The notes: generated by a model from the sequence alone, not told the origin. DNA of 35,322 nucleotides from Gammaproteobacteria bacterium (GCA_947455595.1 CANGOP010000024.1:1-35322), one strand, 5' to 3'; positions 1-8,748 are shown, counted from the first letter of the stretch. Numbers and translations: made by a program.

Positions 1-76
1 ACGTTGATAGGCTGGGTGTGTAAGCGCAGTAATGCGTTCAGCTAACCAGTACTAATTGCCCGTGAGGCTTGACCAT
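1..76 (+). rRNA. 23S rRNA, 3' end (partial)
   Basis: The first bases match the conserved 3' terminal part of bacterial 23S rRNA, including the stretch with CTAACCAGTACTAATTGCCC and the final GTGAGGCTTGACCAT. The gene runs in from the left edge. The end at about 76 is estimated by analogy with known 23S ends. A spacer of about 130 bases without a tRNA separates it from the 5S gene. Confidence 0.93.
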
Positions 77-208
77 ATAGCCCCAAGCTGTCTGACAGCC
101 TGGTGGCGGTTTCTAGACTGTGACACCATAGACTTTCGTCTTCACAAACATCCAGATTGCGATGGGTTGGCTACACCGTACGGTGGAGTTAACGCATCGA
201 ACAGTTTT

Positions 209-325
209 CCCTGGCGGCCATAGCGAGTGGGAACCACCCGATCCCTTTCCGAACTCGGAAGTGAAAACGCTCTGCGCCGATGGTAGTGTGCCCTTCGGGC
301 ATGTGAGAGTAGGTCGCTGCCAGGG
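209..325 (+). rRNA. 5S rRNA
   Basis: A 117-base segment begins with CCCTGGCGGCC and ends with GGTCGCTGCCAGGG, so the two ends pair as the 5S terminal helix. The internal part contains the conserved CCGAACTCGGAAGTGAAA and the GATGGTAGTG/GAGAGTAGG motifs. It is the last RNA of the rRNA operon entering from the left. Ends are set by the terminal helix. Confidence 0.95.
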
Positions 326-336
326 TTCCCAATAAG

Positions 337-375
337 AAGCCCCGGAGACAATGTCTCCGGGGCTTTTTTCTTTTC
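337..375 (+). terminator. Rho-independent terminator of the rRNA operon
   Basis: A 12-bp perfect stem (AGCCCCGGAGAC at 338-349 with GTCTCCGGGGCT at 353-364) has a three-base loop and is followed by a T-rich run (TTTTTTCTTTT). It lies directly after the 5S gene and 48 bases before hemH. Confidence 0.93.
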
Positions 376-422
376 CACGCTATGATTCCGACACCACACA
401 GCCTTGCTAACGGAGAAATGGA

Positions 423-1445
423 ATGGCTTGGTTCCGCGGTTCTGATCCGAATCTAACGTCTGGGCTTGAGACAGCCGTGCTGCTGGTGAATCTCGGGACG
501 CCCGACGCGCCTGAAGCGGGGTCGATTCGCCGATATCTGGCTCAATTCTTGGGCGATCGACGTGTGGTGGAAGCGTGTCCTTGGTATTGGCTGCCGATCC
601 TCCACGGACCCATCCTCACGTTCCGTCCGCGAAAGACCGCGCATCTGTACCAGTCGATCTGGACGGAAGCGGGCTCTCCGTTGCGCGTGCATTCGGTTGC
701 CTTGACCGACGCGCTGGCCGATTACTTCGGCCGTGACTCGTCGGTCCGGGTGGAATTGGCCATGACGTATGGCTCTCCGTCGGTGGACGAGGCGATTGAG
801 CGCCTGCAGGGTCTCGGCGTCCGCAAGCTCATCGTGTTGCCGTTGTATCCTCAGTACTCGGGATCCACGACGGGCGCCGTCTTTGATGCGCTGGCGAGAT
901 CTCTGATGAAGTGGCGCCGGGTGCCGCAACTGACGTTCATCAATGAGTACTACACCCACCCTGAATACATTCGGGCGCTGGCCGACTCCGTTCGGGAGAC
1001 CTGGGCGAAGGAGGGGCGCAGTCACCTCGTGCTATCCAACCACGGTATTCCCGTGAAGTACGTTGCGAAGGGCGATCCCTACCGTCATCAAGTACAGGAG
1101 ACGACGCGGTTGTTAGCAGCCGAGCTTGGGTTGGCTGAGGGTGAATATTCCGAATGCTTTCAATCCCGCTTTGGCCCGACGGAGTGGTTACAACCGTACA
1201 CGGACGATCGCTTGGCAGAGCTCGCTGCCTCCGGTACTCGGGCAGTGACGCTAGTCACCCCATCTTTTGCGGTCGACTGCCTAGAGACCTTGGAGGAAAT
1301 CGGTGTCGCCTCGCGGGAAAAGTTTTTGGCGGCTGGTGGCGAGCGCTTTAGTCTCGTGCCGGCGCTCAATTCGACGCCGCGGCACGTGACGGCCTTGGCA
1401 GCGGTCCTGCGTGACCGTGCAAACGTTGGGCCGCGATCGTCCTGA
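423..1445 (+). CDS. hemH: Ferrochelatase (protoheme ferro-lyase)
   Basis: This enzyme inserts Fe2+ into protoporphyrin IX in the last step of heme synthesis. The 340-residue length is typical. Near the start is LLVNLGTPDAPE, followed by IRRYLAQFLGDRRVVE. The active-site histidine is in LSNHGIPVKYVAKGDPY (about His207). The FQSRFGPTEWLQPYT motif and the C-terminal VTPSFAVDCLETLEEI motif, which carries the metal-handling acidic residues, are present. A GGAG ribosome site lies about 11 bases upstream of the ATG. It is the first gene after the rRNA terminator, so it needs its own promoter, and it lies 43 bases upstream of plsY. Heme supply suits a genome with a locus specifying about 76 c-type hemes further right, but hemH is a universal gene and the proximity may be chance. 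Confidence 0.96.
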   Translation: MAWFRGSDPNLTSGLETAVLLVNLGTPDAPEAGSIRRYLAQFLGDRRVVEACPWYWLPILHGPILTFRPRKTAHLYQSIWTEAGSPLRVHSVALTDALADYFGRDSSVRVELAMTYGSPSVDEAIERLQGLGVRKLIVLPLYPQYSGSTTGAVFDALARSLMKWRRVPQLTFINEYYTHPEYIRALADSVRETWAKEGRSHLVLSNHGIPVKYVAKGDPYRHQVQETTRLLAAELGLAEGEYSECFQSRFGPTEWLQPYTDDRLAELAASGTRAVTLVTPSFAVDCLETLEEIGVASREKFLAAGGERFSLVPALNSTPRHVTALAAVLRDRANVGPRSS

Positions 1446-1488
1446 GCCTCTGGGTCTCGGTGATAGACTTCCGCAGAGGGGACTGTCC

Positions 1489-2142
1489 ATGCTGGAACTC
1501 GCGGTCAAAGCACTTCTCGCGTACCTACTGGGCTCTTTGATGGGCGCCCTGCTATTGGGGGCTGCCCGCGGAGTGGATATACGCAGCCTCGGCAGTGGCA
1601 ATGCGGGTGGAACCAATGCGCTGCGTACCCAAGGGACATGGTTCGCCTTGGGCGTGGTTGTCATCGACGTGTCCAAGGGATGGGCCGCAGCCGCGTTGCT
1701 GCCGCATTGGCAGATGCCGTTCGGGTTCTCGGTCCCGACCCTGTCGCGTGATGAATTGACCGTCGCCTGCGCCATCGCCGCGACGTTGGGCCATGTCTAT
1801 CCGGTTTGGTGGGAGTTCCGCGGTGGAAAAGGAGCGGCGACATTGATCGGCGTCTTGCTCGGCGCGGTCCCCAGCGCTTTACCTCCCGTGTTAGCCGTTT
1901 GGCTGGTGACGGTTGTGCTCACCGGTTACGTCGGTCTGTCGACGATGTTGGCCATGTTGGCGCTGCCGGTGGTGTTTGAATTGCGGGGCGATACGTCCGC
2001 CGCCATGCTGAATTTCGCGGTGCTCATGTCGATCTTCGTGATCTACACCCATCGGGCCAATATCCAACGCATGCGGATGGGCCATGAAAATCGGGCGCGG
2101 CGTATCTGGGTTGGCACCTACCTGCGCAGGCACTCCTCATGA
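1489..2142 (+). CDS. plsY: Glycerol-3-phosphate acyltransferase PlsY (acyl-phosphate dependent)
   Basis: PlsY transfers an acyl group from acyl-phosphate to sn-glycerol-3-phosphate in the inner membrane, the first step of phospholipid synthesis. The protein has 217 residues and about five hydrophobic segments. The three family motifs are visible: the GSGNAGGTNALR loop followed by VVVIDVSKGW, and GHVYPVWWEFRGGKGAAT. An upstream in-frame start at 1411 exists, but ATG 1489 has an AGAGGGGA ribosome site 7 bases upstream and gives the normal N-terminus with an immediate hydrophobic helix, so it is preferred. The stop overlaps the birA start as ATGA, indicating translational coupling. Confidence 0.95.
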   Translation: MLELAVKALLAYLLGSLMGALLLGAARGVDIRSLGSGNAGGTNALRTQGTWFALGVVVIDVSKGWAAAALLPHWQMPFGFSVPTLSRDELTVACAIAATLGHVYPVWWEFRGGKGAATLIGVLLGAVPSALPPVLAVWLVTVVLTGYVGLSTMLAMLALPVVFELRGDTSAAMLNFAVLMSIFVIYTHRANIQRMRMGHENRARRIWVGTYLRRHSS

Positions 2143-2948
2143 GTGATATGCCCCCGAGGACGAACCTTGAGCGTTTGCTGCATGAGCGCGGTATCGAGAC
2201 GATCGCGTCACTTGAACTGTTCGAGTCCATTGACTCGACGAACGACCATTTGATGGCGGCGCAGCCGACCGCCGTCGGATGCGCCGCCGTGTGTTTGGCC
2301 AGGGCGCAGTCCGCAGGGCGTGGTCGGCGCGGCCGGACGTGGGTGAGCCCATCCGGAGCGGGTATTTATTTGTCGATTGGCTGGACGTTTGACAGCGTTC
2401 CTCGCGAACTCGCCAACCTGTCCCTCGCCGTTGGCGTCATGATTAAGCGCGGGTTGCAGACGCTCGGAGCCGACCGCATCCAGTTGAAATGGCCCAACGA
2501 CGTGCTACTCGATCACGGCAAATTGGGTGGCGTCTTGATTGAGATGCGCACAGTTCCCGCGGGCGCTTATGTGGTCATCGGTGTAGGCCTCAACTTGCAG
2601 GTGCCGGATGAAACAACGCAGCGGGTGCAAGCGCTCGGTGGGCTGCCGCCGCGAGACCTCCGGGCAAGCGGGATCACAACCGTTGATTTCATGGTGGTCA
2701 GCGCGACGATCATTGAAGCGATCTGTGATGGCTTGGCGATCTATGCAAACAACGGCTTCGATCCCTTCCGGGATGAATGGTTGACCGCTGATGGTCTGAG
2801 AGGTGCGTGGGTGGAATGGTCGACTGGCGATCAGCGTTGTACGGGAGTCGCTCGCGGGATCGGTGACGATGGCGCGCTACTCGTTGAACACGAGGGTCGC
2901 TTGGATCGATTGGTGGCCGGCGAGGTCTCCTTGAGGAAAGTGGCGTGA
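2139..2948 (+). CDS. birA: Biotin--[acetyl-CoA-carboxylase] ligase, monofunctional
   Basis: The enzyme makes biotinyl-AMP and transfers biotin to the carboxyl carrier protein. The biotinyl-AMP loop GRGRRGRTW (about residues 60-68), KWPNDVLLDHGKLGG (about 117-131) and GVGLNLQVP identify the catalytic domain, followed by a small C-terminal beta domain. The catalytic region starts almost at once (ESIDSTND at about residue 29), so the N-terminal winged-helix of E. coli BirA is absent and the protein cannot act as the classic bio-operon repressor. It overlaps plsY by ATGA and the next gene by GTGA. birA followed by a pantothenate-kinase gene is a conserved pair in gammaproteobacteria. Confidence 0.95.
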   Translation: MSDMPPRTNLERLLHERGIETIASLELFESIDSTNDHLMAAQPTAVGCAAVCLARAQSAGRGRRGRTWVSPSGAGIYLSIGWTFDSVPRELANLSLAVGVMIKRGLQTLGADRIQLKWPNDVLLDHGKLGGVLIEMRTVPAGAYVVIGVGLNLQVPDETTQRVQALGGLPPRDLRASGITTVDFMVVSATIIEAICDGLAIYANNGFDPFRDEWLTADGLRGAWVEWSTGDQRCTGVARGIGDDGALLVEHEGRLDRLVAGEVSLRKVA

Positions 2949-3667
2949 CCTTACTCATCGAAACCAGCGCGACCCGATTTAAATACGCTCGACTGGTCGA
3001 CGGCCGCCTGATGAATATCGAAACCCTCGGTGGCGGTTCGAGTGCTGCTGAGCCCCCTTGGGCATCGGCCCTTGCTCGGCTGACACCGACACCTCGGTTC
3101 GTGGTTGTCGCCAATGGCGGTCCTGCGAACTTTAAGCCTCGATTGGCTGAATGGATTCGCCGTGCCTGGCATGTGGATCCCCAATTCGTCGAGCCACCAG
3201 CGGGCGCCGATGTCGAGGCACCTGTTGAGCGTTACCTAGCGCTTGTCGGAGCGCGAGCCCGCGGCCTGTCCCCGGCACTCGTGGTCACGGCAGATGCTGC
3301 AGTTGGGCTGGATTTAATCGATGCTGATGGCAACCGGATCGGCGGATGGACCATTCCCGGTGAACGGCCGATGCGCGAGGCTCTGTATGCGCAAACCAGC
3401 GGCATCGCCGCCGCAGCGTTGCTCGATCCGGCAGCCGTTGACGGTCCTTTTGGCGTGAACACCTCCGGTGCCGTACAGGAAGGCGCCCGCATGGCGATTG
3501 CTTCCAGCGTGGCGGCGATCGCACGCCGACAAGATGCCGGCGTTCCCGTGATTGCGACCGGGCGGTTTGCTCAAGAAGCTGTCCGTTATATGGCCGAAGG
3601 CCCTGAGATCATCGAGGATCTCGCCCTGGAAGGGCTTGCGCGTTGGGTATCACAGGGAAGCGCATGA
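2945..3667 (+). CDS. coaX: CoaX/Baf-like protein (type III pantothenate kinase family, motifs degenerate)
   Basis: Position after birA, length (240 residues) and the overall pattern (ERYLALVGARARG, IGGWTIPGERPM, a C-terminal LALEGLARW) place it in the type III pantothenate kinase family, which phosphorylates pantothenate for CoA synthesis. The GTG start overlaps birA. The active-site motifs are unusual. The N-terminal phosphate motif, normally D-x-G-N-[TS], reads E-T-S-A-T (residues 6-10). The second, normally D-x-G-T-A, reads T-A-D-A-A (115-119). The late glycine-rich TGG-type motif reads ATGRFAQ. Family membership is fairly clear, but kinase activity is doubtful from these residues. It may be a diverged enzyme or a non-catalytic family member. 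Confidence 0.8.
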   Translation: MTLLIETSATRFKYARLVDGRLMNIETLGGGSSAAEPPWASALARLTPTPRFVVVANGGPANFKPRLAEWIRRAWHVDPQFVEPPAGADVEAPVERYLALVGARARGLSPALVVTADAAVGLDLIDADGNRIGGWTIPGERPMREALYAQTSGIAAAALLDPAAVDGPFGVNTSGAVQEGARMAIASSVAAIARRQDAGVPVIATGRFAQEAVRYMAEGPEIIEDLALEGLARWVSQGSA

Positions 3668-4383
3668 AAAAAATCGCCGCTCTGCTATTACTCGGGAACG
3701 TCGCTCTCTTTTTGTACTGGCGCTATCTCAGTCCTCCCGCACCGATGATGGTCGCTGAGAAGGCAGCTCCACCCGCGCGAATTTTGTTGGCGTCCGAGCG
3801 GCCGGCTCCCACCCCGGAGTGCCACAGCGTCGGCCCGCTCCCCAATCGTCAGGCGCTGGCGGCAGTGACCCATTGGATGGGCGATCGTTTTGGAGAACTG
3901 ACCGAGCGTGAAGCGACGGCTGCAGCACCACCGTCCTACCGGGTTCAGCTGGAGACTGTCAGCGCAGATCAAGCCGCTCGTCTGGCACAACGCCTGCGCG
4001 GGTTGGGTCTCGGAGATATTGCGGTGCTGGCGCCTGAGCCGGGTGAAACCAAAGTGGTTGTGGCGATGGGATTGTTTAGCGATCGCGGCAATGCAGACCG
4101 GCGCGTACAGGATGTCCGGCGCCATGGCATTGAGCCTTCCATCTTGCCCATGGAGCGCCACACCAGCCAATGGTGGATTGATTTCACGTCTCTGGAAACC
4201 CCGGACCTGGCCGAACTCGTCCATTCCGCGTCCGTTGGCGCCGCGGTGGCTCTTGCGCCGTGCGAAGTGGCCGTTCCTAGTGATGAGGCCCCCACGTCCG
4301 CGCCCCAAAATGCCGTGCCGGAATCGAAAGGGAACGTGGCCCCGAAGCTTGGAAGTAGTCGATCTTCGGGCGCAGCAGCCTGA
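3664..4383 (+). CDS. SPOR-like domain membrane-anchored protein
   Basis: The protein has 239 residues, with an N-terminal hydrophobic helix (about 4-20, IAALLLLGNVALFLYW) followed by a Pro/Ala-rich stretch, which suggests a single-pass inner-membrane protein facing the periplasm. A region at about 90-160 has a SPOR-like beta-alpha pattern: YRVQLETVSADQAARLAQRL, then VVVAMGLFSDRGNADRRVQDVR. SPOR domains bind septal peptidoglycan stripped of stem peptides. The start overlaps the CoaX-like stop as ATGA. A SPOR gene after birA-coaX is common in xanthomonads and relatives. The C-terminal 60 residues are low complexity. The stop lies in an inverted repeat shared with the convergent permease gene. 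Confidence 0.72.
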   Translation: MKKIAALLLLGNVALFLYWRYLSPPAPMMVAEKAAPPARILLASERPAPTPECHSVGPLPNRQALAAVTHWMGDRFGELTEREATAAAPPSYRVQLETVSADQAARLAQRLRGLGLGDIAVLAPEPGETKVVVAMGLFSDRGNADRRVQDVRRHGIEPSILPMERHTSQWWIDFTSLETPDLAELVHSASVGAAVALAPCEVAVPSDEAPTSAPQNAVPESKGNVAPKLGSSRSSGAAA

Positions 4384-4401
4384 CGGTTGGGGGGGTCAGG
4401 C
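4378..4401. terminator. Bidirectional hairpin spanning both convergent stop codons
   Basis: GCCTGAC (4378-4384) pairs with GTCAGGC (4395-4401) across a ten-base loop containing a G run. Each arm contains the stop codon of one of the two convergent genes. There is no clear T tract, so intrinsic termination is uncertain. Confidence 0.45.
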
Positions 4402-5778
4402 ACCCGCTGGAAGGCGCGTCTGTGCGCGCCGGCGCAGGTTGAGCAGGAAGGGAATGATGCCAATCGCGATGCCGCCGATGCCGACGACATCCGTCAGCCA
4501 GTCAAAGGTCGGGATGCTGTAACCAGCCACGAAGACGAGGAAGGCGGCGGATAGGCTCGGCCAGAGGAACAGAAATACAAACTGGCGCCAAGACTCGAAC
4601 GCCGTCCGCCGGAAGTGCCAAGCACAGGCAAATCCAGACAGGCTGTAGTAGCAGCAGACCTGGAAGCCGATGGCGTTCACGGATGTGCGGATGAGGTCGC
4701 TCACGGTGGGTAACCAAGACGACAGAAAGATCAGCACGAACCCAATACCAGACACGACGGCCGTCGCGACCCACGGCGTCTGCCAGGTCGGATGTAACGT
4801 CGCATATCGAGGGTGCAGCGCGCCGTCGCGGCCCTTCGCGAACATCGTGCGGCTGAACTGCAGGATTTGCGTTTCCAACGTGCCCACCGTGCTCACCATG
4901 ACCGCGACGATCGCAAGATAACTCCACGGCCTCGGAAGCAGTTTTTCCGCCAGAGTGAACATGATGTTCGTGCTCGACTGACTAATTTCTTCATCGGTCA
5001 GGACGTATTGGCACGCGATTACGAAGAAAATGAACAGCAGCGCCACGATGATCATCGCTGCGACGGCGCTACGTCCCGGCGCTTCGTTCGCGTTCTCTGT
5101 TTCTTCCGTCAAGTTCAAGGTGACGTCCCAACCCCAGAAGAAAAATAACGCTGTCAGAGATCCCGTCGCGAACAGCGTCGGCGTGAACTGGGTCAAGGAA
5201 AACCATTGCCACGCCACCGGATGAACGGGGTGAGCGGAATACTGTACGAGAGCGGCCACAATGAGCAGTACGAGCACGCCGACTTCAATCACGGTCATCA
5301 GAATCTGCAGGTAGCTCGTGGGCTTAATACCCTTGACCACCACCGCGCTGACCAGTGCCAACCAGCCTGCTGCAACCCACGCGATTGCGCCGGTGTCGTT
5401 GGCATGTTCCGGGCTGATGAGCAGCAGTGTGGCCGTCGCTGCGGGTGTGGTGCCGGACACCATGAAGACCGCGGAAGCTACGAGCAGAGACCAGCCCGCG
5501 ATGAACCCGGCAGCTGGGCCGAAGACTTGCCCGACCCAACTGTAGGAGGCCCCCGCATTGGCGATGACCCGGTTCAAATGCATGAACGCGAACGTCACCC
5601 CGAACATGATCAGGCCGCAATACAGGAGCGTACCGGCCGACAGTAGACCGACCGCAGCAATTAGCGATGCAGTAGTGGCCGCTAGACTAAACGCGGGTGC
5701 TGTGCCGGCCACGCCCATGACGATGGACTCGCCTGTTCCGAGTGCACCACGCTGAAGGTCGAGGGTCGGCTGTTCCAC
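4396..5778 (-). CDS. APC-superfamily amino acid permease
   Basis: This is a 460-residue integral membrane protein with about 12 hydrophobic segments. The early glycine-rich SIVMGVAGTAPAFSLAATTASL matches the first helix of APC-family amino acid/polyamine/organocation transporters. It is followed by the family-typical ANAGASYSWVGQVFGPAAGFIAGW and, around residue 220, FFFWGWDVTLNLTEETENA, which resembles the helix-6 G-[WF]-[DE] region of APC permeases. The substrate cannot be assigned. The start is GTG with only a weak ribosome site. The gene is convergent with the SPOR gene and divergent from the peptidase gene at 5899; import of amino acids and peptide breakdown may be related. Confidence 0.86.
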   Translation of the reverse strand: MEQPTLDLQRGALGTGESIVMGVAGTAPAFSLAATTASLIAAVGLLSAGTLLYCGLIMFGVTFAFMHLNRVIANAGASYSWVGQVFGPAAGFIAGWSLLVASAVFMVSGTTPAATATLLLISPEHANDTGAIAWVAAGWLALVSAVVVKGIKPTSYLQILMTVIEVGVLVLLIVAALVQYSAHPVHPVAWQWFSLTQFTPTLFATGSLTALFFFWGWDVTLNLTEETENANEAPGRSAVAAMIIVALLFIFFVIACQYVLTDEEISQSSTNIMFTLAEKLLPRPWSYLAIVAVMVSTVGTLETQILQFSRTMFAKGRDGALHPRYATLHPTWQTPWVATAVVSGIGFVLIFLSSWLPTVSDLIRTSVNAIGFQVCCYYSLSGFACAWHFRRTAFESWRQFVFLFLWPSLSAAFLVFVAGYSIPTFDWLTDVVGIGGIAIGIIPFLLNLRRRAQTRLPAGA

Positions 5779-5898
5779 AGATGCTGTTTTCCCGTTGTTA
5801 AGGGCCGGACGACATGGGGGCGCAGTCTACTGGCGAAGTCGGTCATTCCGCCACCCGATGCGATCTAGAATGGGCCGATCAGGCGGAGGATCACGACG

Positions 5899-7407
5899 AT
5901 GACGTTCTGGCACCGGATGGGATTGAGCAGCGTACTGGCTCTGATCGGCGTGGGGTCGCAGGCCGACACGTTGGCGGGTATACGCGAACGGCAACTGGCG
6001 GAATATTGTCAGTTTCTGTCGCTGCCTAATGTTGCCGCGGAGCCAGCCGGACTTCGGCTGAATGCGGAAATGATCCATCGAATGATGCGCGAACGGGGTA
6101 TCGCGGCGCGTCTGCTGGACACCGCAGCGCCGGGTACCGTACCCGCTGTGTTTGGCGAGGTGCGCGTGCCGGGGGCCGCGCGAACCTTATTGTTCTACGC
6201 CCACTACGATGGGCAGCCGGTAAATCCGGCGAAATGGGCGCCAGGATTGAAGCCATTTACGCCGGTTCTGATCGATGCGCCGATGGAGTCGGGCGGGCAG
6301 GTGGTAGGTCCCTGCTCGGGATCGGCGGCCAACTCTGCTTTGCGGATCGCCGCCAGAGGTGCGGCAGACGACCGCGCGGGCGTGATGGCGCTCCTGAATG
6401 CCTATCAAACATTGACGAGCACCGGCCGTGCGCCGAAGGCGAATCTCAAGTTCCTGTTCGAAGGCGAAGAGGAAGCGGGTTCCCCGCACTTGGGCGCCAT
6501 CCTGCGTGAGCATCGCGCTGAGCTGGCCAGTGATTTGTGGGTCATCGTCGATGGCCCCCGACCGGCCGCGGGCTACCCGGTGGTCGAGTTTGGTGTCCGC
6601 GGGGACGTGAACGTCGCGCTGACCGTCTATGGGCCGAAACGCCCTCTGCATAGCGGCAACTACGGTAATTGGGCACCAAACCCGGCCCAGAGACTAGTCA
6701 CGCTGCTGGCAGCCATGAAGGATGACGACGGACGCATTGCCATCCCACATTTCAATGACGACGCGATTGCGCTGACGGCAGAGGAGCTGCGCGCCCTGCA
6801 AGAGGTTCCTGATTCCGCGCCCGCGCTCGCCAAAGAGTTGCTGATTGCTAGGCCGGATGGCGCGGGCCTGCCGCTCGCCCAATTGCTGACGCAGCCGACG
6901 CTGAACATCAATGGTATCTCCAGCGGAGACGTCGGCGCGTCTGCCAGCAACCAGATTCCGACGCGAGCCGAGGCGGTGCTCGATCTGCGTTTGGCACCCG
7001 GCAATACCCTGGCGAGGCAGGTGGAAAAAATTGCTCAATTTGTCGCCGATCGTGGGTATTTCGTGATCGACCACGAACCATCAATTGAAGAGCGCGCAGC
7101 GCACGATCGACTGGTCAAGATCGTGTCCAATGATGGCTATGAAGCGCAACGCACGTCGCTGGAACTGCCGATCGCTCAGTCCGTAGTCGACGCGGTTAGC
7201 AAGGCCGCCGGCCAGCCGGCGGTTCGCGTGGTGTCGGTGGGTGGCAGCCTGCCGCTCAGCGTCATCGAGCGGGAGCTCCATGCTCACATCGTCACGATTC
7301 CCATTGTGAACTACGACAATAATCAGCATGCGGAAAACGAGAACGTGCGGATCGACTACCTCTGGTCAGGCATTGATCTGCTGAGCGAAGTGCTTGCGAT
7401 GCCGTAA
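5899..7407 (+). CDS. M20-family metallopeptidase, exported
   Basis: This 502-residue zinc peptidase of the M20/ArgE/DapE family has an N-terminal signal-like segment (about 1-23, ending GVGSQA). The metal-site and catalytic motifs occur in order: FYAHYDGQPV, GAADDRAGVMALL, EGEEEAGSPH, the IVDGPRP aspartate, and a late histidine in NNQHAENENVRIDYLW. A long insertion in the middle fits the dimerisation domain. Members hydrolyse dipeptides, tripeptides or N-acylated amino acids. A GGAGG site about 10 bases upstream supports this ATG. The divergent permease may import products. The exact substrate is not visible. Confidence 0.92.
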   Translation: MTFWHRMGLSSVLALIGVGSQADTLAGIRERQLAEYCQFLSLPNVAAEPAGLRLNAEMIHRMMRERGIAARLLDTAAPGTVPAVFGEVRVPGAARTLLFYAHYDGQPVNPAKWAPGLKPFTPVLIDAPMESGGQVVGPCSGSAANSALRIAARGAADDRAGVMALLNAYQTLTSTGRAPKANLKFLFEGEEEAGSPHLGAILREHRAELASDLWVIVDGPRPAAGYPVVEFGVRGDVNVALTVYGPKRPLHSGNYGNWAPNPAQRLVTLLAAMKDDDGRIAIPHFNDDAIALTAEELRALQEVPDSAPALAKELLIARPDGAGLPLAQLLTQPTLNINGISSGDVGASASNQIPTRAEAVLDLRLAPGNTLARQVEKIAQFVADRGYFVIDHEPSIEERAAHDRLVKIVSNDGYEAQRTSLELPIAQSVVDAVSKAAGQPAVRVVSVGGSLPLSVIERELHAHIVTIPIVNYDNNQHAENENVRIDYLWSGIDLLSEVLAMP

Positions 7408-7628
7408 TGCGGGCGCAGTGGTGACGGCCGCGGCGGCTTGGGTAATGACTCCCCAATCCAGAGGTGCAAAATTGGAAAAGCGGAATCCAGTCGCGCGAAA
7501 GCCGGCGTCTTTCGCTGGTTTTCCATTTCAAACCCGTCTGATTACGTGGAGCCCGTAACAGAAAGTCCTGACGCCGGTTCGGTTGGAGTTGCCTAGTCTG
7601 GGGCTATTGTGGGTATCGGCAGAGGGCG

Positions 7629-8495
7629 ATGACCGCCACGGCGTCGGACAGATCGAGCTTGGGAATCCAGAGGGCTTGCCTGCATCGCTTGGCGGATACG
7701 GTCCAAGTCCTTCGGCGCCCCGTTGTCACGGCTGCGGCGATTCATCAGGCAAGAACGAACCTCAAAGCGATAGAGGCGCTCTTGATCGTCCTGCGTCCGC
7801 AGTTGCCACTGGCCACCTATCGACAGTCCCGCCACACCCTCAAGGAAGTGCGTCGTGGGCTCGGGGCGATTCGAGATCTCGCTGTCAATGCTAAGGAATT
7901 AGCGCGCGCCACGCGACAAGCCGGTTTAAGTCCAAAGTCCATCCGGACAACGGTCGGATCGTGGACGCACGAGCATCGCAAGGCGGCCACGAAGACGGTG
8001 TTTTCTCCCATGACAGCTGCGCTTGCGACGGTTCGACAAGCTTTAATCGTTGAGCCACCGAGGCCTGGGCGCCATGTATTGAGGAATGGATTGAGACGTC
8101 TCTATCGACGGGCGGCCGTGACTTGTCGGCGTTCCCTTGCGGATCCACGCGCACATCAACTCCATGAATGCCGGCAGCGCACACAGCGCCTCCGATATGC
8201 ATTGGAATTCGCTGACCCTTGGCTCTCGGAGCGAGACCGCGAGCTTTGGCATCAAACAAAAACGCTCAGCACTCGCCTTGGTCACCACCGCGACCTTGGT
8301 CGACTCGATGCTTTGATTTGTCGATTGCCGATTCGGCCTCCCCATCGGCGTCAACTGCATGCCGAGCTCAAAAAACGCCAGGCAGCCGCATTACGCAGCT
8401 ACATTTCGTGTGCCGGCAGGGCCTACAGTCAGAACCGCCGCCAGTTTAAAAGCCTAAAAAAAGCTGCGGATAACGAAAATACGGCATCGAAATAA
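7629..8495 (+). CDS. CHAD domain protein
   Basis: A 288-residue, strongly basic, all-helical protein. Conserved histidines and basic residues occur in two halves: IHQARTNLKAIEALL with RQSRHTLKEVRRGLGAIRDL, then HQLHECRQRTQRLRYALEF with LGHHRDLGRLDAL. This is the CHAD pattern, whose positively charged surface binds inorganic polyphosphate. There is no CYTH triphosphatase domain, which is often fused or adjacent. It sits just upstream of tRNA-Thr, and the tRNA promoter probably overlaps its end. Domain membership is fairly sure; the biological role is not. Confidence 0.8.
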   Translation: MTATASDRSSLGIQRACLHRLADTVQVLRRPVVTAAAIHQARTNLKAIEALLIVLRPQLPLATYRQSRHTLKEVRRGLGAIRDLAVNAKELARATRQAGLSPKSIRTTVGSWTHEHRKAATKTVFSPMTAALATVRQALIVEPPRPGRHVLRNGLRRLYRRAAVTCRRSLADPRAHQLHECRQRTQRLRYALEFADPWLSERDRELWHQTKTLSTRLGHHRDLGRLDALICRLPIRPPHRRQLHAELKKRQAAALRSYISCAGRAYSQNRRQFKSLKKAADNENTASK

Positions 8496-8522
8496 CATCT
8501 GCGCGCCGACTCCCGGTAAACT
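8492..8522 (+). promoter_or_regulatory. Possible promoter of tRNA-Thr
   Basis: ATAACA (8492-8497) and TAAACT (8517-8522) each match four of six sigma-70 consensus positions but are separated by 19 bases. The tRNA starts 13 bases after the -10 candidate. The spacing is longer than ideal, so the call is weak. Confidence 0.3.
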
Positions 8523-8534
8523 AGCCACCCTCGC

Positions 8535-8610
8535 GCCGGCGTAGCTCAGTTGGTAGAGCAACTGATTTGTAATCAGAAGGTCGGGGGTTCGATTCCCTCC
8601 GCCGGCACCA
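8535..8610 (+). tRNA. tRNA-Thr (anticodon TGT), CCA encoded
   Basis: A complete cloverleaf is visible. The acceptor stem GCCGGCG pairs with CGCCGGC, the D arm is GCTC/GAGC, the anticodon loop TTTGTAA has anticodon TGT, the T arm contains GGTTCGATTCC, and ACCA follows. It closely resembles E. coli thrU. In E. coli this tRNA lies between coaA and tyrU, which fits the birA-coaX-like genes 5 kb upstream here. Confidence 0.96.
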
Positions 8611-8748
8611 ATCTCGACCCGTCTATTAGAGGCGGCACGATCATCGTGACGCTTGGCAAGAACTCAAGTCCGACTACTGCCAAGAGAAGTGGCAGACTCG
8701 ATCGACGCGCCTCGGTGATTGGAGCCGATCGAAGGGGGTGCCTTGCCT

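Noticed and set aside
142..399. Open frame of 85 codons across the 5S gene on the minus strand
   Set aside because: It is antisense to 5S rRNA and the terminator.
7583..7894. Open frame of 103 codons overlapping the start of the CHAD gene
   Set aside because: Its composition is that of an out-of-frame reading; the CHAD frame carries the conserved motifs.
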